A stretch of 64,000 nt of DNA from Tetrahymena elliotti 4EA (taxonomy: Eukaryota; Ciliophora; Oligohymenophorea; Hymenostomatida; Tetrahymenidae). Positions 14,801-26,050 of this stretch are shown here, in pieces. The stretch spans positions 62,001-126,000 of the forward strand of contig JH720340.1 in the NCBI GenBank assembly GCA_000231825.2, read 5' to 3'. Position 1 is the first letter of the stretch; each line of letters opens with the position of its first letter. The translations under genes and the position numbers were made by a program. A model generated the notes under the pieces. That model did not search any database and was not told the DNA's origin. It worked only from the letters and a program-made list of their open reading frames with translations.

Positions 14801-16879
14801 CAAAAGAATTCTTCTTTAAGGTTACCTTATTGTTTTTTGATTTGAGTGAATATTTCTTAATTTTATTTCACTCATTAGACTTCCTCTTAAAGACTTTGTG
14901 AATACAACACATTATCCTATTTTAAATGAATTAGCTATATCATTACTCAAAAGCTACATAAAACTGCTTTTACCAGATCCAAAGTCACCTTCTATCAAGA
15001 TAAATTCATTTTGATAGCCATTCTAAGTGTTAATTGGCTAATTTAAATACTCTTTCAATTTAATAATAATAGTACTTCTTTTCTCTAAGAAAATAGAAGC
15101 ATTTTAATAACTTTAAGTATGATTAAGAATGGGATTCCAATGAGATTTGAAAGAAAGCTAGTTGTTAGGGTTTTCACGGAAGTATTAATTAACTAAATCA
15201 ATATTGTACTAAATAACACCTTCCTATTTTGAAATATATTTTACTTATTTATCTCTAAGACTGTGTTTAGAATATGTTGATTAGAATAAATAATTTGAGT
15301 TATTCTACTGGCCTTATGATGAGCTTTAATTAATAAATAAAGTAAAAAAAAAAGCTAATTAAGAAGAGGCTCTTAATTTTTTAAGATTTTGCATCTGTAG
15401 CTGCTATAAAATACTAATGAATAATGCAGCTCTAGAATAGTAATCAATTTTATTTCTAACAATCAACCTTACAGTGAGTAGATTCTAAAATGCACAGTAG
15501 AAAACACTATCATATTATATGCTTAGCGTTTCTACTAACTCTTATATTTTATTCATTACTTAATTTAAATTAACAGATACATTATTTCTTTCAACATCCC
15601 AATTTATTCCTTCTAAGCAGCTTTTTCTGTATTGCTTTTCATTATCTTAATATAGTTATTTCAATGGTGAATTGACCTTGTTTTAATTAGTGTAATTATC
15701 AAAACTGTTTGAATGCTAATGCTCAGGTTGGATTGAGAATACCAATTTTATAAAGCTAACTGCTTCAAAACCTTCCTAGTTTTCAGTTAAGATTTTAACT
15801 TTTTTAACAAGCTTATCTTAATTTGGTTCATCATTATCATCAGCTTCAATAAGCTAAAGAGAAAAAGATTAACTAGAGAACGAATACAATTTATTCTCTT
15901 TTATTGATGAATAAGGTATAATAAAAAAAGAACTAAGAATAGTCGCATCAGTAATCTTAACATTTGAGGAGTCTTTCTTCTTCAACATATATTTCATAAG
16001 ATTTGTTTTTTGCTCAAAATTTATTGCAAAATCTTAATGCAAAAGTAGATTTAATTGCAAATCCAGAGCTTTACTTAATTTACATCCCCTTATAGATCCA
16101 TTTATTGCTGATCCAAAAAAGTAAAAGTCAAAAGTATTTTCTTCTTTTTCATAAAAACTGACACAAATTTCTCCAAAATATATGCTTGATAATGTAGCTA
16201 TCTTATACTTTAAAAGAACTTATTACAGATTTGTAATCATAGATTTCCAAAAAATTATCCCCTCCTGCATTAAAGGTCTGTTCTAAGTCCTCATTACCAA
16301 AGTAAAAGTATCCGATCCATTAAAATCTAAAAGATGCAGAGGAACATCTGAATTCTAATTCACAAAAAACTTTGAAAGTTTTTCGTTAAATTGTTGTATA
16401 AAAATTTGTAAATAGTCATTGACATATTATAAAATCTATCTGTGAAGCTCATAAATTTTTTAAACATTTTCAGGTCTTAAAGCTATCTTTTCATCTTATT
16501 GTCTTGTCGTATTCTCTACTATTTTATTTATATCCATCAAGTATACACTAAATGTTGTACATTCATTTATTGTAAAACCAGTAGGAATTACATTCTATGC
16601 TATCTCCTATGTGTTTGTATATTTCTACACAATTAATGGAATGTACTTCCTATATGTTTGCTACTTCTGCATTAGTATATTCTAGAACTTTAATTTTTAA
16701 ACTGCTTATATCTGTGTTTAATCTGTTTATTATAAAAATATATTCTAATTTTGCCTCCTGTGATTCTCTTGGGTATTAAGTATTAAATCTAAATATTTTC
16801 TAATTTGATTAAATTATCCTTACTCAACACTTTCTCTTTGATATATCTAATTATTATATTAATCATAAATAGAGTTCAT
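8896..16879 (-). CDS. giant protein: STAND-type NTPase, Q/N-rich linker, C-terminal SH3
   Basis: Read from the right. An N-terminal helical region (16.9-15.9 kb) contains YFGEICVSF and FFGSAINGSIRGCKLSKAL, which resembles a degenerate class III nucleotide cyclase domain. At about 14.9-15.0 kb is a P-loop, EGDFGSGKSSFMQLL, and at about 14.4-14.5 kb a Walker B segment, LIIFMIDDLQYQDKWSWG, typical of STAND/AAA-like ATPases. The layout recalls soluble adenylyl cyclase (ADCY10), where a cyclase region precedes such an NTPase. From about 14 to 9.4 kb the protein becomes Q/N/S-rich. The C-terminus (about 9.0-9.2 kb) is SH3-like: DKFNLKQDDCVIF then EGFIGCIPRNNIKVV. One intron (about 9182-9233) splits it. 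The frame ends at TGA 8896-8898. The first in-frame ATG is at 16877-16879, but coding-like sequence continues to about 17.0 kb, so the true start may lie upstream of another intron. Confidence 0.7.
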
Positions 16880-17019
16880 AAATTCATTAAAAATAACAAC
16901 CAACTAAAACTCTATCGATATTTTTCTTTTTTTTAATAGCACTGAATAATACTGTGCATTCAAAAGTAAACTTTGATGATATTAATAAAAAAAATCTGTA
17001 TTAATTATTAATTCTCAAT

Positions 17020-17667
17020 TTATCATTTTGAGGAATATTGATTTTTGATCACTCCTTTACATATATTTACATTAATTTTTAGTGATTTATATTTTTAATT
17101 AACAAACAAAATCTTAACTTTACTAAAATACTCAAGTTAAAATTTATTTATTTTTATCTTACTTTCTAATTTACTTTATTTCTATTAACCTTTATTTTAT
17201 TAATGGATTATCTCACTTGGTTTTTTTCTCTTTGCAAAATATTTAGAAATTTCCAAATCTACTAACATTTTTGTCATTGGCCTCTCCTTTAACTAATAAT
17301 GTCATTTGAAAATGATTGGCACTTAAGTTTTATCCCTTTTTTTTCCATTTTGTAAGTTCTTAGAAATACTAAGAATATTTGTTATTTTGAGTGTTAAATT
17401 GCTCTAATCATTTTAGCTTTTTTAGAATTTATCGATTCAATTTTTACAATTTTAATTAATACATTTTAAAATCAATTAATTAATTCAATAAAGAATTTAA
17501 ATGAAATAGAAAACTTATTTTTAAAAATAAAACAATTATTTATGGAATTTATATTTTACATAACAAATTTTTTGAATCTGTTGTATCTGCTTTTAAAAAT
17601 ATCATATTTATACGCATTAGAATTGAAAAAGTCAAATTAAAATAATTTTTGAAACTTTAAGTAAAAA
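17020..17667. other. A+T-rich intergenic stretch
   Basis: It lies between the 5' end of the giant gene and the 3' end of the coiled-coil gene, both on the minus strand. It should carry the giant gene's promoter. No coding-like frame was seen. Confidence 0.5.
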
Positions 17668-19919
17668 TCATGGATTCTAAACCCATTTGTTTGGTCTTTC
17701 TTTTTAATTTGCTGTTGAAGGGTATCTTATTGTATAGTTAGTGTTTGATAAAAAGGAGTGAGGAGTAGTTGTTGTGCTATCTTATTAGAATAAATAAAAG
17801 TTTTAGAAAAAAGTATTCCTAAAATTATCATCATTGTTTTTGTTGGGTATTAATTGTTGTTTATCTTGTAATTGACTTCTATATTTGACTTCTGAGGTTT
17901 TTGTTTATTCACGTCTAACTAAGAAATTCATATTGTTCACAGGTACTGTACTAAAATTATTTTGTTGGTTATATTTTAATTGCTTATTTCGCTAAAAGGC
18001 AATGCTTAAGATTGGATTCTTATGATGGGCATTTAAAATAAGTCTTTACTGCTTTTCTAGCCACATTTATCTTTCTTTTTCTTGAATTAATAGAGGCTCA
18101 GTTAGATAAAAATGTGATAAACTCTTGGTGCTTTATATTTTTTGTTCTGTTTTTTCTTTGTTGAAATCCAAATTAATAAGCAAATTTGAATCTCTTTTTA
18201 CAGGTCTTGGTCCATGAGAGGTTTAAGCTTTTTATGGAAGTTTAGGTTTATTTTTAAAATTCTTATGCTTTTTGGATTATTCGAGCAATTAATCCCAATA
18301 ATTTTAATTTTGTTCAACTCCTAATCTTTTAATTTAATTCATTTTATCTTCGTGCTCTTCTTCTAACAATTTCATTTGTATTTCTTAGTTTATTTTCATA
18401 ACTTTTTAGAGAGTATTTTCTTTTTTTTATTAAGTAGAATCTATGTTTTAAGTAGGACTATTGGCTGGTTATATTTCTTAATTAAAATCAAGATCAAAAA
18501 GATTAATTGAATCCATGCTTTTAGCCCTTTCTATATCTTCTATTTTTTTACTGTTTTTGTTAGAATCAAATTATTTGCATTTCTCATCAAAGTCTTTCAA
18601 GAATTTCTACAATCTAACACCTCCCAAGTAGAGTTGTGATAGATGCTTTCTCTCTATTTATTATTTAAATATTTATTTAAAAAAAAATAAAAAACTAATT
18701 TAATTTTACCTTGAAAATATTTATTAATATGCTTGTATTTGTGATCAAAGTCTACATGAGATCCTTAGATGTTATTAATTTTTTCTACAATTTGTTCTAC
18801 CTTTTATCTTTAGTTGTCAAATCTTGCTGCCGTTAAAGCAAATTCATTTTTTGAAACTATGTCTTCATCCATTTTTAGATACCTTAATTATTCATACTTA
18901 TTTGGTTTTTGTTTTAAATCTTACTAACTTGCTTTTAGCTCTTACTTTTCTTGCTGCTCCTTTTGAACAAACTTTTACTTTATTTCTTTCTCTGCTTTCT
19001 CAAAATCAGAAAGGATTTATTAAATCTCCATTGATTTTTCGTTATCATTTTTGAAATATTCAAGTTCTTCAAACTTAATGTCATCGTCATATGGATATTT
19101 TTTTCTTAGTTTCAAATACTCATTAAGTATCTTAGACCTTTCTGCTAGCTTTTACTTTTCATAATTTTATTTTTATTTCAAAAGCAGATTGTCTAAACTA
19201 TTTCCAATACGAACTTTTTCTAGACGTTCAGTACTGTTTTTTATTTCTTTCAAGAGCTGCTTACTTCTTAACTGTCTTAGCTTTTTTAAAAAATCAAAAT
19301 CTTATGCAAATATTTTCTGTATCTATGTAATTTAGACACTCTCCATAATAGAATATAGATCTTTAAGACTTTATCTAAATTATTTTGCTATCAACAATCC
19401 CTCTCTGGTTGATTATAAAGATTTTTTATCAGGCATCTAAAGCCTAGACATCATAGCTTCTGTTTCTTCCATTTAATGCTCCAACACTTCCCTAAATTTC
19501 CTTTGCTGCTCAGGGTTTAAAATTGCTTAATTAGACTACTAACTTTTTATTAATTTTGTTAGCTCTTCATGTATTTTATCATATATTTCTTAAAGATCTA
19601 GCATCCATTCTTCTTTATCTTATCTATTTTCTTTTTCTTGCTCAGGATTGAATACAATCTAATATGGTTTTTTTTAAACTTCATGGATTTTAGCCTTATA
19701 TTTTAGCTCAATTTTCTTTCTAGACTGCTGATCTGCTCTTATCAGAGCAACCCTAGGTCTTATGGGCTAAAAAGGTTTATTTTCTTCCTTAGCTAAATCA
19801 TTGTAGCTTTTGAAATCTTTTACATTAAGCTATAAATTAGCTGCATTTACCTAATTTCCAACTCTTTTAACAAATTCCTTGAACTAAAATTTTATATCTG
19901 AGGCTTTCTGACAATTCAT
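17668..19919 (-). CDS. coiled-coil protein of unknown function
   Basis: Two exons, 18710-19919 and 17668-18653, joined across a 56-bp GT...AG intron; the joined length is 731 codons plus TGA (17668-17670). It starts MNCQKASDIKFQFKEFV. Residues of about 60-430 are highly charged, with long runs of Glu, Lys and Gln and heptad-like Leu spacing (for example LKKLRQLRSKQLLKEIK), as in coiled coils. The second exon starts ERKHLSQLYLGG and becomes serine/asparagine-rich towards the C-terminus, with YPSTANQKERPNKWVQNP at the end. No enzymatic motif is visible. Structural proteins of cilia and the ciliate cortex often look like this, but that placement is a guess. Confidence 0.75.
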
Positions 19920-20865
19920 TTTGTTAAAATGTTTAGGAAGGCTATTTTAAATAATAATTTTATTTGCAAAGCCAGTGCGATTTATAAGAAAATTTAGATG
20001 TTATATTTTTTGATTAGGATATTTTGTTACTTAAATTTTATAATTAGCGATTATATAAGAAACAAACAATGATTAATAGTGTATGTTAGCAATAGTAGTA
20101 ATACTTCAATATTAAAAATCAATTTAAATTGGCAAATGCATTCTATAATATTTAATTTATTTATAATTATTATTATTTATTATTAACCATTTTTATCACA
20201 GAGTTAAAAACCTTGATTTAAAATTGTACATTTTTTAGTCGTGATCGATAATTCTAAATAAATTAAGAAAAGATGAATAAATACTTGGTAATTGATAAGC
20301 TTTGTAACTTCTTACATTAAAAGAATAATTAAGATAAATTATAGTCTTAGAAAATTAATTTTTCTAACAAATTTTTTTAATTTCAAAAAAGAATATTGTT
20401 TTATTGAATAATATTATCAATTAATAATTAAAATAATCTAATTTTAATAATCATTATTGTGTTTTAAAATAGCTCTATAAATTAGTAATCCTATTTATCT
20501 ATGAATTATTTTTATAGAGAAAATTAACTTACTAAAATAAATGAAAAATTTTAATAAATTCATTTCAAAAACAAATCAAAAATATTTTTTTCTTTCCAAT
20601 TCTAATTAATATTTTATTAAATACTTTTTTTACTTAAAAAGAAAATTTTTTATTGAAACCTATTGTAGTTAATAAAGTTATATTTTAAGCAATAATTGTA
20701 TTGATATATTAAAGAAACCTTTGATTGATACAAGAGCGTGAAGATCAAATGATCAAATCATAACTTGTTAATAAACTATTTTATTATATCATCTCAAAGA
20801 AAAATTTTTAATTAATATTTTTTTAAAGCAAGTAGTGTTTAAAACATAAAGATAACTTAATAAGA
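19920..20865. other. A+T-rich intergenic stretch
   Basis: It separates two minus-strand genes and should hold the 3' flank of the F-box-like gene's upstream neighbour in transcription order and the promoter of the coiled-coil gene. Nothing else was seen. Confidence 0.6.
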
Positions 20866-21729
20866 TCATATTTAAGAAGAATATTTTTTGTTTAGATTTT
20901 TTGCAATAATTATTTCTTTTCTATTGTTTTCTATTGCTGAAATAGCTTGCATGTATTAAACTATTTTAGGATTTTCTTTCTGATACATTTCATAGAATTA
21001 AATAGCTTAAATTAAAAATAATTCTATTTTTTTAACTACTAATGGTATATATTAGATTTTATTTACAAAATCGAATCTTATTTTTTGCAGTTCTTACTAG
21101 AAATAATCAATATCAACTAAATTAAATAATCTCAAAAATTTTCTGATTGTATATTATTTAGTTATTCTTAAAGGAAGAATTACTTTATCTAAGAAAACCT
21201 ACACATATCCTATCTTCCAATCTTAGGATTCACTTAAAGTTACATGTCTAGGAGTTTTTAAAATCTCAAATTGCTAAGTGAGTTTGAATAGTAAATCAAG
21301 TACTGGAAAAACATCATTTTAGCAACTTTCATATATCTCATTAGGGGTAATCTAATCAAAATTTTGATAAATATCTTTTAGTTCTTGAGGAATTGATTGA
21401 ATTTCTTCTTCAACTACTTTTCTATCTAATACATCTTCCAAATCATTTTTCATCTTCATATAGCGATTGAATTTAGTTTAGAGTTTAATATGAGATATAA
21501 TACCCTGATTCCATGTTTTACAAGTTAATCTAAAAACTAATAACTCTTAGCATGTAAAAAATTAGAAAACACAAGATAACACATTTTTATTCAATTTATC
21601 ATTTATACATATTCCATTTTACTTTTTTTAAACCTTTAAACTACTTTCTTTTTTTACAACAGGCTTTTTAATTTATTGTTTTTAAATAGGAGCCTTATTA
21701 GCTATTTTAGAAGCTGGTTTGTTAATCAT
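20866..21729 (-). CDS. F-box-like protein, single exon
   Basis: An uninterrupted frame of 287 codons from ATG 21727-21729 to TGA 20866-20868. A basic, Lys/Gln-rich leader (MINKPASKIANKAPIQKQQ) is followed at residues of about 45-80 by LNKNVLSCVFQFFTCQELL and VFRLTCKTWN. This matches the F-box pattern: Leu-x-x-x-hydrophobic, a central hydrophobic helix, then Leu-x-x-hydrophobic-Cys-x-x-Trp. F-box proteins usually link a substrate to an SCF ubiquitin ligase through Skp1. The remaining two thirds are helical and contain no WD, LRR or kelch repeat that I could recognise, so the substrate side is unknown. Confidence 0.75.
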
Positions 21730-23722
21730 AAATATATTTTTTTCTTTTGTATTTATTTTGTAAAAATTAAAAAATTGATATTTATATATTTCACTAAAAA
21801 AAAATTTACTGATAAATCCTGCAAATATTTTTTCATATGAATAAATGTTTTTTTCGATATTATTGATTATTTTTTAATATTTTGTTATTGAAAAAATAAA
21901 ATAATTTCTTTTACTTAATAAAGCTTAGAGTAAATATTATTTTAATACTTTAAGATTTTGTTTCATAATGATTTTAGAATTACTTAAAAATATGATTTAT
22001 TGTCAAGTTGTTATTATTATAATTTTTGCAAGCCTAAAATGTAAGTTTTTTTTGTAATTTTAGCAAAAGTTTTTAATTATTCTTTTACTTTTAAGTCTAA
22101 AGTAAAACTGAAGTATCTAAGATAACTTGTTAAAAAATAAAAATAAAAAAAATCTATCATTTCTCTCTATAATATTAATATTTTGAAAAGTCATTTCGTG
22201 ATTAAAATTTAACAATATTTATCTTATTAAGAAACAAGATAATTTGTTTTGAATACAATTACTTTAATGATTTATATAAAACTACTGACCATAAAAAACA
22301 GAAAAAAAAAATTGGTTTCTATATTTATTGTTTAGAGTTCTGATTTGATCTCATTCATAGTTGGATGGATTATAATTTTTAAAATTTATAATATCTTATT
22401 TAAAATCAGCAATATTTTTAAAATTAATTTTCTAATAGATTTTTTAATTTTCGTTTTCATTTTTTAAAATCAAAATAATTTTAATCAGTTTAAAAATTAA
22501 CAATTTTTTGATGATTTTTTTATTCTCTCTAATCTTCTTTATTTAATGGAATAAATAAAATAAGCACAACTCTTTATTTTACTCTAAAACATCATAAAAC
22601 AAAATTAAAGTTTTTATAAATATTTTAATATAAATATTTTTTTCATAAAAGATATTTTAGGATCAAGAAATTCATCTTGTCTTGCCAATTTTTAAGAATA
22701 TGATAATTAAAAAATGATGATGAAAAAATATCATTGTATGAATTTATTTTTGATATATAATTATTTTCAATTTTTCTAGTGACTCATGTATGCGAAATCA
22801 ACGTTTATCTTTGAACACTACTATTCAAGAATAGTTGATGTAGTAAAATTTATTTAGACTTTATTTATATTAGAAATTATCCTACTTTTACTTTTTTATT
22901 GCTTTTTTGCTTTTACTTAGTTTATTGATTATCAAAATTTACTGTGATTTCTCCTTTAATTTGTTGTGAATTTAAAAAATTAATATTAGGTTTCATTACA
23001 TAAATCTACTGATAAATGCTGTAAATAATTTTTTCTACTTAAGATTATTCGATTTGAAGTATTATCTAGAAACTTCATAATCAAATAGATAAGGTTAAGC
23101 AACACCATCTAATTTAAAGTAAGTATTTTACAAGGTATCACCAAAAACAAAGAAATATTGAAATAAAATTCTTAAAAAAATTAAATGAAATGAGCTCCTT
23201 AACTATTTCAAATAAATTTAAAAAATTTTATTATAATTAAATAATTGTAAAAAATAAATTTCATTTATCTAAACTCTTTTTAAGTTATTTTTAAATTAAC
23301 CTAGGATTAGTAGGTACTATAAAATTTAAATCAGGATATTTAAAGAGATTTATTTTTAAGGTCATTTTTTAACAACAGCTTATTATATTCTATGAATAGA
23401 TATTTAAAAATTGTTCAAACAAAATTGGTAGGGAGTAAATGAAAAGAAAATTAAAATATAAAAACAATTATAATGTTCTAAAGATACAGGTTTTCAAGTA
23501 AACAATGATCATAAATTATAGTCTGATGAAGAGATAGATAAATAGATAATTTAAACCACTAATTTATAAGATTTATTAGATTTTTTATTTGCATTGTTTT
23601 GCTTAAAAATAGGAATTGTTTAAGATAAGCTAAACAAACTCTAATTAATTAATTATTTCTATTTACGAAAAATCACTAAATTATTTAATTTATCTCAAAC
23701 TTTAAATATACAAGAACAATCC
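21730..23722. other. A+T-rich stretch between divergent genes
   Basis: About 2 kb between the F-box-like gene (-) and the prenyl synthase gene (+). Most of it has no coding character. From about 23.39 to 23.72 kb the frame of the prenyl synthase is open upstream of its first ATG, reading polar, partly protein-like sequence (SDEEIDKQIIQTTNLQDLLD), with no ATG. A further TGA-free frame runs from an ATG at about 23.19 kb. One of these may be a 5' exon or simply 5' untranslated sequence. Confidence 0.45.
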
Positions 23723-25226
23723 ATGAGCTCTTATTATCAACAGGTTTTAGGCATTAACAACACTTCCTTGGCCATATTAGTTGGCTTAGGCATAGGAATA
23801 TTTGGATTTAACTTAAATGAAATGATAGCAAATAAAATTAAAAGCTCTAGATCCAAGAAAGCTGCAGAATTGTTAAAAAAAAAGTACGAAAATCTAACAG
23901 ATAAAGAATTATCTTAAGAATTTAAATAGGTCCTACAATCTTACAGCAAACAATTTGAGGATTCTAAAATATTTGAAAAGATTATAGAAAAAAAGGTAGA
24001 AGACTAAACTTAAATTAGACAGCTTTCTAAAGGTTTTACTTACACTTATGAAGACGAATAGCAAGAAGATTTGATAAAAGTAATTTCTTTTCTTTAGCTA
24101 CTCTATTTATTAATCATAATTAAATTTATTTAGTGTCTTTCCGAGCCTATTTGGGAAATGCTAAACAGAGGTGGCAAAAGGATTAGACCAATATTTTGTG
24201 CATTGATTGCAGAAGCATACAATTATAAGCTGGTACATTTTATTGCTTAAATTAGACAGATTTTAGATTAATATTGATTATTTTACTAAAAAGTAAGACG
24301 TCATTGAAATTGCAGGATTTATAGAAGTTTTGCACAATTGCTCATTAATAATAGATGATATTGAGGATGATAGGTAAAATAGTTTGAGTGGTAGTTTAAA
24401 TATATTCAAAACATGTTTTAAATGCAATTAGCTATAAAAGAAGAGAAAAAGATGCTGTACATATAATATATGGTGTAGATATAAGTATAAACGCAGCTAA
24501 TTATGGATATTATGCCCCTTTAAATTACTTATTAAATTTAAAGAAGTATGATTAAAAGACAATTAGCTAACTTTCTCTTATATATGCCTATGAAATGTCA
24601 TAAATACATCTTGGATAAGGCTGGGATCTTTTGTGGCACAACTAAAAAAAGGATGAGTTAAGAATACCTTCAGAAAATTAATATTTATAAATGGTAGTTA
24701 ACAAAACAGGAGCATTATTTAGAATGATGATTAAAATGTTAGGAGTAGTATTAAAACTTGATCAAAGTAATGTCAAAATGCTCTCCTTATTCACTGAAAA
24801 AGTAGGAGCCGTATTTTAAATTTAAGATGATATTATTAACTTAGATTCAAGAGACTATACAACCAAAGGAATAAGAGGTGAAGACATAACTGAGGTAATA
24901 TAAATATTCCACACTATATATTTAATGAAAAAAAATAATTTTAATAGGGTAAAATTACAGTGATTGCAATCCATGCTTTAAATAACAACACAGAAGAAAA
25001 GAAACAAAGATTGTTTGAGATATTATGCATGAAAACTTAAGATTAAACTTTAATTGATGAAGCAATAGAAATTATGTAACAATCTGGTAGTATTAAGTAT
25101 GCCAAAGAACTAGCTAGTCAAATAATGGAGAAAGCTTGGTAATAATTGGATAAATCTTTACCTGAATCAGAGTCTAAATACAAATTAAAATTAATTTGCT
25201 AATACATTCTCAAACGTTAAAGTTGA
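23723..25226 (+). CDS. geranylgeranyl diphosphate synthase-like trans-prenyltransferase
   Basis: Five exons: 23723-24079, 24134-24232, 24294-24373, 24432-24894 and 24948-25226, which keep frame and give 425 residues. Hallmarks of the trans-isoprenyl diphosphate synthases are all present: GGKRIRP in exon 2, the first Asp-rich motif LIIDDIEDD at the end of exon 3, and the second, QDDIINLDSRDYTTKGIRGED, in exon 4. The spacing and the KG...EDITEGK sequence after the second motif fit eukaryotic geranylgeranyl diphosphate synthases, which condense isopentenyl diphosphate with farnesyl diphosphate. Unusually, residues of about 12-32 form a hydrophobic segment (SLAILVGLGIGIFGFNL) followed by a charged coiled stretch, which suggests membrane anchoring or organelle targeting; cytosolic homologues lack this. 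Product chain length cannot be fixed from the sequence alone. Confidence 0.9.
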
Positions 25227-26050
25227 TTTTACTAAGCATATATTTATTTATTATAAAAAATAAATTATAAATTATTAATTTTTATAAATAATTAAATTAT
25301 TTATTTATTATCAATCACTAACTTATTCTAATTATTCCAACTTATCTTAACTCAAATTCTTACTATTATATAGATTTATATATTTTTCATAAAAAATTTA
25401 AAGATATTAAAATATCAAATTAAAAATCATTTATTTTAAATATGGCTAAGTTAATTAAAGAATATCTTTCTCGTTTTGCAAATTTAAACATAGTTAAAAC
25501 TATTTCAAACTAAAATAAAATTTAAAAAACTCAACACTCGAAATGAATAAAGTATCTCAAAATTTAAAAGTGGTTAATTTACAAGCTTACTTATTGTATT
25601 TAAAAAATGTAAATTATAATTAAGGAAACAATAGCTTAATCACTTTCTAGATTTTTAAATATTAGTTGATTCTAAAAAGAAAAATTCTTTTTAAAAAGAG
25701 ATTGATTGTAAAATCTCTCTCCTTTTAAACATTTTATTATACAAACATGAATTTTTCCCCATTTTTATGTAACATTTTAATATTTTACTTCTTAATATTT
25801 AAATAAATAATCATAAAAATTTAGTTTAAAAAATAAAATAAATTTGATGAGTGTTAAATCAAATATCTTTTGAATAATTTGAAAAAATATTAAAATTCAT
25901 TAATAATTTGATACTCCTATTAGACTGTGAAAAATTGTTATTTTTATTAAATTTTCTTAAATTATATTTTAGATTTTCTAGAATTGTCTATTTAAACATT
26001 TTTTGAACATAAAAATTACTTAAATTTAACTTATATAATATTTTAGTTAA
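25227..26050. other. A+T-rich intergenic stretch between convergent genes
   Basis: It contains the 3' flanks of the prenyl synthase (+) and the DUF726 gene (-). No coding-like frame or RNA gene was seen. Confidence 0.6.

Noticed and set aside
23190..23728. Long TGA-free frame from an ATG at about 23.19 kb
   Set aside because: Composition is that of intergenic DNA (Lys, Asn, Ile, Phe, Tyr) and it ends at a TGA overlapping the prenyl synthase start in another frame.
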